From: Hydrocarboniphaga daqingensis
Lineage (GTDB): Bacteria; Pseudomonadota; Gammaproteobacteria; Nevskiales; Nevskiaceae
NCBI RefSeq assembly: GCF_900129825.1
Contig: NZ_FQWZ01000002.1
Span: 591,288 to 655,287, forward strand
Length of the DNA stretch: 64,000 nt
Reading direction: 5' to 3'
Part shown: piece by piece, positions 9,104 to 18,173 of the stretch
Layout: each line of letters starts with the position of its first letter
Position numbering within the stretch: position 1 is the first letter of the stretch
Translations under genes and position numbers: made by a program
The notes under the pieces: generated by a model
What the model was told of the DNA's origin: nothing
Seen by the model: the letters and a program-made list of their open reading frames with translations, nothing else
Databases searched by the model: none

Positions 9104-10168
9104 ATGGGCAAAACCGAACTGATGGTGCCGACGCGCTACTACGCGCGTCTGGCCGAACTGCTGGTCCGCGATCGCGTCGACGTGTCGGCGCTGCTGGCCG
9201 GGCTGGGCTTGTCACCGCAGCTACTGACCCATGCGCAGGGCTTGGTGCCGTTCTCACAGGTCGACCGCCTGCTACAGCTTCTGGTGGCGGGCGGTGTGCG
9301 CAGCGATCTGGCCTTCGACTTGGGCAAGTTGTTGTCGGCCAGCGCCCACAGCTTCGTCGGCTACGGCATGCTCAATAGCGTCAATCTCGACCAGGCGCTG
9401 CGCTTCGAGGCGCAGTACTTTCGCCTGATACTGCCGAGCTTTCAGTTGCGGTATCACAGCGGCCCGGACTTCGGCGAGCTGACGTTGACGCCGCGCGTGG
9501 CGATGAGCCACGTCTGCCTGGCCTTTCATCTGGAGGCGATGGGCATGGCGGCGCTGCGCGAAGTCAGCGATCTGATCGGTGATCGGCGCCCGCCGTGCCG
9601 CTTGCAGCTGTCGATCCCCGAGCCGCCGCACCAGGCGCGCTACCGCGAGATCCGCGACCTGCAGTGCCGCTTCGGCGTGGCGTCCGCGCCTGGCGTCAGC
9701 CTGCGCCTGCTTGGCGATCCGCGCGCGCTGCCGCTGTCGATGGCCGATGCCAACGCGCGCAGCTTGGCCGAGGAACGCTGCCGCGCGCTGGTGCAGCAGA
9801 TGGCCGATGTGCGCGAACTCGCTGGCTGGGTCGCGATGACGCTGCGCGAAGTCAGCGAGGGCCTGCCGACGCTGTCGGAGCTTGCCGGCATGCTGAACTT
9901 GTCGCCGCGCACGCTGAACCGCTATCTGGAACGCGAGGGCACCACGTATCGCGAGTTGTCGGGTCGGGTGCAGCACGAGCTGGCCTGCGAGCGGCTGGCG
10001 TCCGGCGCCAGCGTCACCGAGGTCGCCTATTCGCTGGGCTTTAGTGACACATCGAACTTTGCGCGTGCGTTCCGCGCGCGTTCGGGTTGCAGCCCGAGCG
10101 AGTATCAGCGGCAAGCGCGCCCGGGTTCAGGGCCAATTAACGCCGCCGCTTCGATGCTCGCGTCGTGA
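9104..10168 (+). CDS. AraC-family transcriptional regulator, likely activator of alkB
   Basis: 354 residues from ATG 9104 with a GGGAGC ribosome site. The N-terminal ligand-binding region (about 20-215) is of the Arabinose_bd type seen in OruR/ArgR-like regulators. A C-terminal pair of helix-turn-helix motifs (about 255-345) ends with SLGFSDTSNFARAFRARSG.SPSEYQR, the AraC signature. It is divergent from the alkane monooxygenase across 118 bases containing a two-site direct repeat. The role in alkane induction is inferred from position. Confidence 0.88.
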   Translation: MGKTELMVPTRYYARLAELLVRDRVDVSALLAGLGLSPQLLTHAQGLVPFSQVDRLLQLLVAGGVRSDLAFDLGKLLSASAHSFVGYGMLNSVNLDQALRFEAQYFRLILPSFQLRYHSGPDFGELTLTPRVAMSHVCLAFHLEAMGMAALREVSDLIGDRRPPCRLQLSIPEPPHQARYREIRDLQCRFGVASAPGVSLRLLGDPRALPLSMADANARSLAEERCRALVQQMADVRELAGWVAMTLREVSEGLPTLSELAGMLNLSPRTLNRYLEREGTTYRELSGRVQHELACERLASGASVTEVAYSLGFSDTSNFARAFRARSGCSPSEYQRQARPGSGPINAAASMLAS

Positions 10169-10232
10169 GTTGGCTTGCCCCTTGCGGAGCGAGCGCAGGC
10201 CCGCGCAATACTGACCAGGGACGGATACGACG

Positions 10233-10526
10233 ATGAAAACCGGATTCTTGAACGACGACGAAGTGCGGCAGATCCACTCGATCATGGCGCGTCATGGCAT
10301 TGAGCAATTTGATGCCGCCATCCGCTTCTGGGGGCGCGGCAAGGCGATCTCGGTCGACGGCGTGCTCGACGAAAAACACCTGACCTGCCTGCTCGACATT
10401 GCCCGAGCGTTGTCGCCGCAGCCACAGGCCGAGCAGGGCGTGGCGCCGGCAACGATGTCGTTGGCGGTGTCCGCGGCGGTGCCGGCGATCACAGCAGCGG
10501 CGTCGCCGACGCAGGCCGCCGCCTGA
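10233..10526 (+). CDS. small protein of unknown function
   Basis: 97 residues with a clear ribosome site (AGGGACGG before ATG 10233). The N-terminal 60 residues look helical and charged (DEVRQIHSIMARHG, FDAAIRFWGRGKAISVDG). The C-terminal 35 are Ala/Pro-rich and low complexity. I recognise no family. The stop overlaps the best start of the next gene (CTGA), so coupled translation is likely. Confidence 0.6.
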   Translation: MKTGFLNDDEVRQIHSIMARHGIEQFDAAIRFWGRGKAISVDGVLDEKHLTCLLDIARALSPQPQAEQGVAPATMSLAVSAAVPAITAAASPTQAAA

Positions 10527-10978
10527 ACGATTCGACCGCACACTGGCGCGATCACCTGATCGCGACGCCGGAGGCGATCCGCCGCCTGCTTAATGCAACG
10601 CGGCGGATCGCCGTGCTGGGCATAAAGACCGAGATGCAGGCCGATCAGCCGGCGTTCTACGTCGCGCAGTATCTGGTCGATGCCGGCTTCGATGTGGTGC
10701 CGGTGCCGGTCTATTACCCGAATGTTTCGACGATTCTTGGACGGCCCGTGCATCGGCAATTGGCCGGCATCGATCCGCCAGTCGACATGGTCAACGTGTT
10801 CCGCCGGCCGCAGGACTTGGCTGCGCATGTCGACGACTTGATCGCCGCCCGGCCGCGCGCGGTGTGGATGCAACTGGGCATCGCCGACGCGGCGGTCGCC
10901 GAGCGGCTCGCCCGCGCTGGAATCGACGTCGTGCAGAACCGCTGCATCATGGTCGACCACCGCCAGCTGGCTGCCTGA
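10523..10978 (+). CDS. CoA-binding (Rossmann) domain protein
   Basis: About 151 residues. The nucleotide-binding strand RIAVLGIKTEM and the later VPVPVYYP, NVFRRP, VWMQLGI and VVQNRCIMV blocks are those of the succinyl-CoA-synthetase-like CoA_binding family (YccU type). A start at GTG 10613 would remove the helix before the first strand (HLIATPEAIRRLL). The only in-frame upstream candidate after the preceding gene is CTG 10523, overlapping its TGA. The start is therefore uncertain. Binding of CoA or an acyl-CoA is expected; its role is unknown. Confidence 0.7.
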   Translation: MNDSTAHWRDHLIATPEAIRRLLNATRRIAVLGIKTEMQADQPAFYVAQYLVDAGFDVVPVPVYYPNVSTILGRPVHRQLAGIDPPVDMVNVFRRPQDLAAHVDDLIAARPRAVWMQLGIADAAVAERLARAGIDVVQNRCIMVDHRQLAA

Positions 10979-10992
10979 GCAGCGGCAACAGC

Positions 10993-11023
10993 AGCGGCAG
11001 CGCGCACCGGCTGCGCTGCCGCT
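10993..11023. terminator. hairpin between convergent genes
   Basis: AGCGGCAGCG and CGCTGCCGCT form perfect 10-bp arms around an 11-nt loop in the 56-nt gap between two convergent genes. It could serve both strands. No T-tract is seen. Confidence 0.4.
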
Positions 11024-11034
11024 GTGAGCCGCGA

Positions 11035-12996
11035 TCAGCCGCTGGTCAGCGCGCTGGCCGGCACCACGGGAATCACCACGCTCGACGGCCGCGCCGCGTC
11101 GCTGTAAATCGTCAGCACGCCGGCCAACGACTGCAGCAGCGTGGGAAGCGGCGGCACACCCTGCGGCAGATTGCTGGCGCTGACGGCGATCCGCAGACGG
11201 TGACCCTTGGCGATCAGCGCGCTGGTTTGGAACACCTCGACCGGCACCATGACCGGCGTGTTGATGCCCACCGGCAGCACCGATTCCTGGGTAAACGGAT
11301 GCCAGGGCTGGATCGACTGGCCGTCGAGCTTGCGTGAGCGGCGCTCGTCGACCGCGCGCAGTGATGCGGTCTGCAGGCCGTTGGTCAGCGGTGTCACCCG
11401 GCCATTGGGTGCGACGTCGTCGACCCGCACCGACAGGCCGGCGTCGATCGCGGTGGTCGCCATCCAGATGTCCGCTTCGATCGGGCCGTTCAGGTAGTAG
11501 TCCTCGGCCATCGGCTCGGTCTGGTAGTTGATCGCGCCGCTGTCGACGACGTTGCCGTTGGAGAAGCAAGGCACCGGAAGCAAGCCGAGCAGGCCGGCGG
11601 TCCACTGCGCGGAGCTGACCGAGCACAAGCCCAGGATCGGGACTTGCGCCGCGACATTGCTGCGCTCGTCGGCGGCCGGCGTCGTGGTCGACAACGATTT
11701 GTCGCCGCGGAGGTACAAGCGCTGCGCGCTGGCTTGCGGATGCGGCCAGTCGCTCGCCGTTACGTAGCGATCCAGGCCGGTGACCCACTGCGTAACATTC
11801 GGCAAGCGGTCGGCGCCGACGTCCAGGCCTTTGACGTACTGGTCGAACCACTGCAGCGTCAGCTCGCTGAGCGTCGGCACACCATCCGCCGGCAAGCCCA
11901 TGCCCATCGCAGCCTGGATGTGCGTCCACGGGCCCATCAGCAGCTTGGCCACGGTGTTGCGCTTGATGACCTCATAGCTCATCGGCTCGCTGCGCTGGAA
12001 CAAGTCGCGCAGGCCGCCGACGACGAAGGTCGGCACCCTGACGGCCGAGATGATCTCCAGCGGCGAGCGTGCCTGCCAGAACGCGCCGTCGTATGCGGTT
12101 TCGGCCTCGCCGACCAGCGCCTTCAGAATCGTCGGCACCTGAAAGTTGGTCACGGCGCTGAGCACGTGCTCCAGCACGACCGGGATGCCGATGGTGGGAT
12201 CGGTCAGCACCGTCGGATTGGTCACGCCGAGCACCGACACCAAGCCCAGCCACAGCGGAATGAACGTCGGATTGACCTGGCCGCCGGTGAACACGATGTC
12301 GCGGTAGCCGTCACCGATCGGCACGATCGGGAACGCCGCCTTGATCGACGGATGGCCCTGCGCTGCCGTGATGATCGCCGTGATGCCCAGATAGGAGACG
12401 CCCTGCACGCCGATGCGTCCGTCGCACCACGGCTGGCGGACGACCCAGTCGACCACCTCGGCGTAGTCGGCCTGCTCTTCAGGGCCGAAGGCTTCCCACT
12501 GCCCCTCGGACTGGCCGGTGCCGCGGACGTCGACCGTGATGCTGGCGTAGCCGTGAGTGACCAGCAGCTCGTCGGCACCGCCGAGCGCCGGCACGAACTG
12601 GCCGCTGACGCCGTTGTAAGCGGTCTGCACGAGCACGGTCGGGAACGGCCCTGGCGCCGGATTGCCGTCGGCGTCGGCCGGCAGCGTCAGATACGCGGCC
12701 AGACGCTTGCCGTCGCGCATCGTGATGTATTGCAGCGGCTGCACGGCCGTGCCGGCGTGCGTCGCCGGCGGGGCATAGGTGCTGGTCCACTGCGCGCCCT
12801 GATTGCCGGTGATCGTGCGGCCGCCTTGCGCCGTGGCCGTGCGCGCGCCGAGCGTGCTCCAGTCCGACTGCGCTGTCGGCAACGGGCCAGGATTGTCGTC
12901 GCTGCCGCCACCGCCACAGCCCGCCAATATCACCAGCGCCGAACAGGCCGCCGTCAGCCACAGTCGATAGCTCGTCTTGCCCACGATGTTCTCCAT
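11035..12996 (-). CDS. CocE/NonD-family hydrolase, predicted lipoprotein
   Basis: 653 residues from ATG 12996; a 12-codon longer frame exists. A signal peptide ends in the lipobox LAGC (Cys27) followed by a Gly-rich linker, so it should be lipid-anchored in the envelope. The hydrolase core has the X-Pro dipeptidyl-peptidase/cocaine-esterase pattern: DVRGTGQSEG, nucleophile GVSYLG, GGLRDLF for the acid and GPWTH for the His. A C-terminal jelly-roll domain (about 430-650) ends with KGHRLRIAVSASN. Substrate could be a peptide, ester or acyl amide. It stands alone, convergent with the CoA-binding gene. Confidence 0.82.
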   Translation of the reverse strand: MENIVGKTSYRLWLTAACSALVILAGCGGGGSDDNPGPLPTAQSDWSTLGARTATAQGGRTITGNQGAQWTSTYAPPATHAGTAVQPLQYITMRDGKRLAAYLTLPADADGNPAPGPFPTVLVQTAYNGVSGQFVPALGGADELLVTHGYASITVDVRGTGQSEGQWEAFGPEEQADYAEVVDWVVRQPWCDGRIGVQGVSYLGITAIITAAQGHPSIKAAFPIVPIGDGYRDIVFTGGQVNPTFIPLWLGLVSVLGVTNPTVLTDPTIGIPVVLEHVLSAVTNFQVPTILKALVGEAETAYDGAFWQARSPLEIISAVRVPTFVVGGLRDLFQRSEPMSYEVIKRNTVAKLLMGPWTHIQAAMGMGLPADGVPTLSELTLQWFDQYVKGLDVGADRLPNVTQWVTGLDRYVTASDWPHPQASAQRLYLRGDKSLSTTTPAADERSNVAAQVPILGLCSVSSAQWTAGLLGLLPVPCFSNGNVVDSGAINYQTEPMAEDYYLNGPIEADIWMATTAIDAGLSVRVDDVAPNGRVTPLTNGLQTASLRAVDERRSRKLDGQSIQPWHPFTQESVLPVGINTPVMVPVEVFQTSALIAKGHRLRIAVSASNLPQGVPPLPTLLQSLAGVLTIYSDAARPSSVVIPVVPASALTSG

Positions 12997-13283
12997 TTGC
13001 ACCACGTTTCGATGACGCTCGGTACCGGGCACGGCGAGGTGCGCATCGGCATTGCTGCCACGAGTCTGTCATGCAAGCCACGGCTTCGTGATTGGCCTAG
13101 TTCCTACTTCAAATGGAGTAGATCGGAGGCGGTGCTGCGATCGCGGCGCGAGGAGGGCGGGCGCTTGCCTCGGCGTGCCCCGCAGATATCCAACGTGCTG
13201 TCAGTAATCAGGTCGCGAACGACACGTTTGGCGCGGGCCATGCAGCGCGCCAAGCGGTGAGTGGCCCGGTAACATGTGCTGCG

Positions 13284-13769
13284 ATGAAAAGACCCCGATA
13301 CCTCTACACCGCCGGTTACGAAGGCATGACCTCGGAGGCCTTCATCGGTCGGCTCGCGGCCGAAGCGATTCGGACTCTGGTGGATGTCCGGGCGCTGCCG
13401 CTCTCGCGAAAACCCGGATTCTCCAAAACCGCTTTATCGAAGCTACTGGCTGACCGGGGTATCGGCTATCTGCACATGCCATCGCTCGGCTGTCCGAAGT
13501 CTGTGCGCGATCGCTACAAGCTCGACCGCGACTGGACGCAGTACACAGCGTCGTTCATGGAACACCTCGCTGGCCAGCAAGCCGCCATTGCCGAACTCGC
13601 GAAGATCGGGAGCACCACGACGGCGGCCTTGATGTGCTTTGAGGCCGACCCGGCTCAATGTCATCGAACGTTCGTCGCAAGGGCGGTGAGTCAGGCCGGT
13701 GCCCTGCCGGTGGCCCACATCACGGCCCGAACAGTGATCCCTGAACTTGCGTGCCGGGCTGCAGCTTAG
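13284..13769 (+). CDS. DUF488 domain protein
   Basis: 161 residues from ATG 13284 (MKRPRYLYTAGYEGMT). The family marks are the N-terminal YTAGYEG, VDVRALPLSRKPGFSK and the C-terminal CFEADPAQCHR, whose Cys and His residues are conserved. DUF488 has no firmly established function; its charged conserved motifs suggest an enzyme. The 3' end overlaps the convergent gene at 13720 by 50 bases. The 287-base region before it, shared with the divergent CocE-like gene, holds no gene I can support. Confidence 0.8.
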   Translation: MKRPRYLYTAGYEGMTSEAFIGRLAAEAIRTLVDVRALPLSRKPGFSKTALSKLLADRGIGYLHMPSLGCPKSVRDRYKLDRDWTQYTASFMEHLAGQQAAIAELAKIGSTTTAALMCFEADPAQCHRTFVARAVSQAGALPVAHITARTVIPELACRAAA

Positions 13770-14556
13770 GCGGGTAGATCACGCTGACGATCAGCCACTG
13801 GTCCGGGAAACGGTGGATCGTTCCCATCAGGAACATCAGGTCCTTTGAGGCAAACTCGGTCTCGTACTTGGCCCGAAGCGGAGCCTCCCAGGCCGTTCCA
13901 TGCTTGCGCTCAACATTCCAATAAAGGGCGCCAATCTCCCAATCCACGATCTTGTGCCGGTAAGACGTTACCGATGAGCCCGCACGGCACTCGTACCGGT
14001 AGTGGAAGTCGTAGGGAAGTTTCTTCAACAGCCGGATGTCCGGATCGGAATGCGCGAAGAGGTTGCCCTGCGCTTGAAGCTGGGTGAGCTTGGCTTTCTC
14101 TTCCGGGGTCCAGTCACGGTCTTTGACCGGCTTGGTATCCAAGGCGAGGATTCGAGAGGGCCTGAGCAGCGCCAAGGTCGGTCCGCGGCGCTGTTGCCTT
14201 GCTCGTTCGAGGGCATCGAAATCATCGAACACCGGCAGCATGTCCAGCCAGCGTCGACGTTGAGACCAGTCTTTGGCGGTCGGTACCACCTCGCCAATTT
14301 TGATGGTGTCGACATGCAAACGATGGCTTTCAACTCGGCGATCGTCTGACGCGTGCTGGACTCGCGCATCGATCCACTGCCACTTTTTGAACTGCTGCTG
14401 ATCCGTCACGAGGCGGAAGGGCACCGGATACAACCGGATCAAATCGCCCGATTCCGTCATCCCCGCAACGCAAGACGTCTCAACGTACTTCGTGCTGGGG
14501 GATGGATACGTCTTGCAAAGAATCAGGATGCGTTCCTGTCGGATTGGATGGGCCAT
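13720..14556 (-). CDS. protein of unknown function paired with DUF488
   Basis: 278 residues from ATG 14556. I do not recognise a named family. Visible features are the N-terminal ERILILCKTYPSPSTKYVETSCVAG strands, a basic middle and an aromatic C-terminal half (YDFHYRYEC, WEIGALYWNVE, MGTIHRFPDQWLIVSVIYPP). There is no signal peptide and no membrane helix, so it should be cytosolic. Its 3' end overlaps the DUF488 gene tail to tail. The pairing suggests a two-gene unit, perhaps acting on nucleic acid, but function is open. Confidence 0.7.
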   Translation of the reverse strand: MAHPIRQERILILCKTYPSPSTKYVETSCVAGMTESGDLIRLYPVPFRLVTDQQQFKKWQWIDARVQHASDDRRVESHRLHVDTIKIGEVVPTAKDWSQRRRWLDMLPVFDDFDALERARQQRRGPTLALLRPSRILALDTKPVKDRDWTPEEKAKLTQLQAQGNLFAHSDPDIRLLKKLPYDFHYRYECRAGSSVTSYRHKIVDWEIGALYWNVERKHGTAWEAPLRAKYETEFASKDLMFLMGTIHRFPDQWLIVSVIYPPKLQPGTQVQGSLFGP

Positions 14557-14806
14557 GGGTCACGTCCTGCGCCTTGAGGTTGGCAGACGCGGCTTGAACC
14601 ACGGGAGCGGATTCGCTCAAGCCCGCCGAGCAACGGCATCGGCCGCAGGGGCAGGTCGCGCCGCATTCGCCGAGCGCGGCCGATCGCGTCGGGCAAAATG
14701 ATCTCATCAGCAGAAGTGAGAATTTGTTGCGCCGGTCTCAGTGGAAGACGGCATTTTCGACCCGACGTGCCGGACCCCAGCCCGGGCTCGAAATCCCGCT
14801 GGCTGC

Positions 14807-15361
14807 TTAGGCAAAAGCTTTTTTGCCTGCAAAATTCAGCAAAAACTCCATCTGGTCCGCGAGGATCAGTCGGTTGCTGAGGATCAGGTATTCGGCGAGG
14901 TTGGGCGTGTAGGGCACCGCCAGCAGTTTCATGCCGGCTTCTTCGGGCGTGCGGTCGGCCTTGCGGTGGTTGCAGCGTTCGCAGGCGGTGACGCAGTTGA
15001 TCCAGACGTTTTCGCCGCCGCGGGATACCGGAATGACGTGGTCGCGCGTCAGCACCGAGGCGGAGAACTGGCGGCCGCAGTACAGACACAGATTGCGGTC
15101 ACGCTGGAACAGCGTGCGGTTGGTCAGCATCGGCGCGCCGGCGGCGAATTTCCGCGCGCGGTCGGCGACGGCGATGATCGAGCCGATCTCGACTGACGAG
15201 CGCTGGCCGGTCACGGAGCTGAGGCCGCCGCTGATCCGGAAGCGCTCGGCGCCGGCTTCCCAGCAGACGCGTTTGCGGGCGTACAGCGTCACCGCCGATT
15301 GCCAGCGTATCCAGCCGACGGGCAGGCCGCCGGCGTCGAGTTTGAGTATCGAAGGGATCAT
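14807..15361 (-). CDS. HNH endonuclease domain protein
   Basis: 184 residues from ATG 15361 (MIPSILKLDAGG). The HNH/zinc core is at about 85-140: LYCGRQF, LTRDHVIPVSRGG, NCVTACERCNHRK. The two Cys pairs bind structural zinc; the His in RDHV, the Asn and the last His form the nuclease site. Such short HNH proteins occur in many proteobacterial chromosomes; biological target unknown. An upstream extension is open but lacks family-like sequence. The 250 bases between this gene and the one starting at 14556 hold nothing I can assign. Confidence 0.82.
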   Translation of the reverse strand: MIPSILKLDAGGLPVGWIRWQSAVTLYARKRVCWEAGAERFRISGGLSSVTGQRSSVEIGSIIAVADRARKFAAGAPMLTNRTLFQRDRNLCLYCGRQFSASVLTRDHVIPVSRGGENVWINCVTACERCNHRKADRTPEEAGMKLLAVPYTPNLAEYLILSNRLILADQMEFLLNFAGKKAFA

Positions 15362-15513
15362 TACTGCTCCGTTTCGCTCAATGCGGCTGATGTGTCGCGC
15401 GCCGCTTGCATCGTTGCTGCCACTGCGCCCTGGCCGGTGCCGGGGATGACTCGGTTTGATCACTGCGATTGTGGACGCGCCGTATGGACATTCCAAGACG
15501 GCGCGTGACGCAA

Positions 15514-15542
15514 CCTATTGTGATTAAGTATTCAACAATAGG
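15514..15542 (-). terminator. AT-rich hairpin downstream of the alpha-E gene
   Basis: CCTATTGT and ACAATAGG form perfect 8-bp arms with a 13-nt loop, 15 nt after the TAA at 15558. It may terminate the ATP-grasp/alpha-E transcript or act as an operator for the HNH gene. It stands out as AT-rich in GC-rich surroundings. Confidence 0.35.
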
Positions 15543-15557
15543 ATTTTGTGCAAGCCT

Positions 15558-16502
15558 TTAAAGCTCCGGCACCTTGAAGAACACTTCGGCGACGGCGCCG
15601 TGCAGGTCGTTCAGGCCTAGCTGGATTTCGTCGATCAAGCCATGCAGGCCTTCTTCGACCAGCTTGTCGACGTTGGCGTCCTGAACCAAGGCCCGGACCC
15701 GCCACAAGGTGCGCTCGACGCTGCGCGATTCCGGCAGGTGCGGCAGCGTGGAGGCGATCATCGACAGGCAGAACGTGACGCTGCGCGGGAACTCGCGGTT
15801 CTGCAGCAGGAATCGCAGCACGCCGGTGCGGTTGACGCGCGCCTTCACGTGCCGGCGATACATCTGATACGCGGTCAGCGTGCGCAGCACGCTCATCCAC
15901 TGGATGTTGTACAGCGGCGCCAGCTGTTCGGCTCGGCCGGTTGGGTCCAGCAGCGACGTCGACCGCACATCGAGGATGCGCGTGGTCATGTCGGCTTGTT
16001 CGAGGTTGGTGCCGATCCGCAGAAACTGGAAGCCGACGTCCTGGCTCATGTTGAAGCTGAGCACCGAGTACACCAGCATCGTGCCGTCGATCACGCGCTG
16101 CAGGAACGCGCCGCGCCGCGACCGGCTCAGCGCGCCTTCGCCCTGGCCGATCACGTAGTAATGCAGGTCGTTGAGCTTTTCCCAGACTTCGCGCGGCGTG
16201 GCGTCGCGCACGGTGCGGAGGATTTCGCGCGCCGCGTGCAGCGAGCTGTGGATCGAGCCCGGGTTACGCTGGTCCAGCAGCAGAAAGCGCACGACATTGG
16301 ATTCACTGTAGTCGTCGCCGTACAGCGAGCGGTACAGCTCTTCGGCGCCGACGATCTGCACCAGCGGCTGCCAGCCGAACGGAATGCCGCGCGGCAGGTC
16401 GAGCAGCAGCAGCGCGTTGACGTTGACCAGTCGCGCGGTGTTTTCGGCGCGTTGCAGGTAGCGGCCGAGCCAGTAGATGTTGCTAGCGACGCGGGACAGC
16501 AT
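15558..16502 (-). CDS. alpha-E domain protein (DUF403)
   Basis: A 314-residue all-helical protein beginning MLSRVASNIYWLGRYLQRAEN, the signature of the alpha-E family, with later blocks DQRNPGSI, AREILRTVRDATPREVW and GxFLxxxIDGTM. It is the standard partner of circularly permuted ATP-grasp proteins and is thought to work with them in forming or modifying a small peptide. Its ATG shares one base with the upstream TGA (TGATG), giving tight translational coupling. Confidence 0.9.
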   Translation of the reverse strand: MLSRVASNIYWLGRYLQRAENTARLVNVNALLLLDLPRGIPFGWQPLVQIVGAEELYRSLYGDDYSESNVVRFLLLDQRNPGSIHSSLHAAREILRTVRDATPREVWEKLNDLHYYVIGQGEGALSRSRRGAFLQRVIDGTMLVYSVLSFNMSQDVGFQFLRIGTNLEQADMTTRILDVRSTSLLDPTGRAEQLAPLYNIQWMSVLRTLTAYQMYRRHVKARVNRTGVLRFLLQNREFPRSVTFCLSMIASTLPHLPESRSVERTLWRVRALVQDANVDKLVEEGLHGLIDEIQLGLNDLHGAVAEVFFKVPEL

Positions 16503-18007
16503 CAGCCGGCCCCCTGCGATTGCGATTGCGTTGGTGACGGCGGGGCGCTGTCTTCGAGGTCGACGATCCAGGTGTCCTTGGCGCCGCCGCCCTGACTGGA
16601 ATTGACCACCAGCGAGCCGCGCACCATCGCCACGCGGGTCAGTCCGCCGGTGGTCACGTAGGTGGAATCAACACTGCCGCGCGACAGGATGAACGGCCGC
16701 AGGTCGAGGTGTCGGGGTTCGATCGTGTTGTCTTCCATCAGCGTCGGCGCAGTGGACAGTGCCAGCGTCGGCTGGGCCATGTAGTTGCGCGGATTGGATT
16801 CGATCAGCCGGCGGAACTTCTCACGCTCTTCGGCCGTCGATCGCGGCCCGATCAACATGCCGTAGCCGCCCGATTCGTTGGCCGGCTTGACGACCAGCTT
16901 GTCGAGATTAGCCAGCACGTATTCGCGCTGCTTGGGGTCCATGCACAGATAGCTGGGCACGTTCGGGATGATCGGGTCTTCGCCCAGGTAGTACTTGATC
17001 ATCTGCGGCACGAACGCGTAGACGACCTTGTCGTCGGCGACGCCGGCGCCCGGGCAGTTGGCCAGCGCCACGCGACCGTTGATCCAGGCGCGCATCAGGC
17101 CTTTGACGCCCAGCACCGATTCGGGATTGAACGCTTCCGGGTCGAGGAACAAGTCATCGATGCGGCGATAGATCACGTCGACCCGGCGCGGGCCGTAGAT
17201 CGTGCGCATGTACACGCAGTCGTCGTCGGCGACGAACAGATCGGTGCCTTCGACCAGCTCGATGCCCATCTGCTGCGCCAGATACGCGTGCTCGAAGTAC
17301 GCCGAATTGAAGATGCCCGGCGTCAGCAGCACGACGTTGGGCTGGTCCAGCGGCCGCGGCGACAGTGCGGCGAGCGTGTCGTACAGCTGCGCTGGGTAGT
17401 CGTCGACCGGCAGGATGTTCGTCGCTTCGAACAGCTCCGGGAACACGCGCTTGGTGACCAAGCGGTTCTCGACCATGTAGGAGACGCCCGAGGGCACGCG
17501 CAAGTTGTCTTCGAGCACATACATCGTGCCGTCGTTGTCGCGTACCAGATCGCTGCCGCAGATATGCGCCCAGACGCCGTTGGCTGGCTTGACGCCGATG
17601 CACTGCTTGCGGAAGTTCACCGACTCGTTGAGCAACTCGGCCGGGAACACCCCGTCCTTGATGATCTTCTGCTCGTTGTACAAGTCCTGGATGAACAGGT
17701 TCAGCGCGTAGACGCGCTGCTTGAGGCCGGCTTCGGTCTTCTGCCACTCACTCAGCGGGATGATCCGGGGAATGATGTCGAACGGCCAGGCGCGGTCGAC
17801 ATTCTTGCCCTCGGAATACACCGTGAAGCTGATGCCCATGACCTTGATCGCCAACTCGGCGGCCAAGCGGCGTTCGGCCAATTCGGGTTCGGACAGGGCT
17901 TGGAGGTACTCGGCGAGCTTGCGCGCCGCGGGGCGTGGCAGCCCGGCCGACTCGCACAGCTCATCGTAGAAGTTTTCGCAGCGGTATTGCCGCCAATCAA
18001 TTGCCAT
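16502..18007 (-). CDS. circularly permuted ATP-grasp protein (type 2)
   Basis: 501 residues. Motifs of the permuted ATP-grasp family are present: GISFTVYSEG, RVYALNLFIQDLYNEQKI, CGSDLVRDNDGTMYVLEDNLRVPSG, and the late ATP-binding part LVVKPANESGGYGM. Such enzymes probably ligate amino acids or peptides using ATP. The alpha-E gene follows directly. In many genomes a transglutaminase-like protease is the third gene; here an HNH gene follows instead. Start ATG 18007 fits the family. Confidence 0.9.
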   Translation of the reverse strand: MAIDWRQYRCENFYDELCESAGLPRPAARKLAEYLQALSEPELAERRLAAELAIKVMGISFTVYSEGKNVDRAWPFDIIPRIIPLSEWQKTEAGLKQRVYALNLFIQDLYNEQKIIKDGVFPAELLNESVNFRKQCIGVKPANGVWAHICGSDLVRDNDGTMYVLEDNLRVPSGVSYMVENRLVTKRVFPELFEATNILPVDDYPAQLYDTLAALSPRPLDQPNVVLLTPGIFNSAYFEHAYLAQQMGIELVEGTDLFVADDDCVYMRTIYGPRRVDVIYRRIDDLFLDPEAFNPESVLGVKGLMRAWINGRVALANCPGAGVADDKVVYAFVPQMIKYYLGEDPIIPNVPSYLCMDPKQREYVLANLDKLVVKPANESGGYGMLIGPRSTAEEREKFRRLIESNPRNYMAQPTLALSTAPTLMEDNTIEPRHLDLRPFILSRGSVDSTYVTTGGLTRVAMVRGSLVVNSSQGGGAKDTWIVDLEDSAPPSPTQSQSQGAG

Positions 18008-18173
18008 GTGCTCCCGCAGGGTGATGGCTGTTTTTAGAGAGAAACTACGCTAACAGGAAGCCTAAGCAAAACATAGGCCATGGCGCACCGCTTCGGTGCA
18101 TCATGCTGCGGTCTCGCCGAAGGCCCGGTGAACCGGCAATGCTAGACTGTTGCAATTCCGGTAGACCGATTCC

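Noticed and set aside
12997..13283. Possible gene remnant between the CocE-like and DUF488 genes
   Set aside because: A short basic minus-strand frame exists but has no family resemblance; kept as intergenic.
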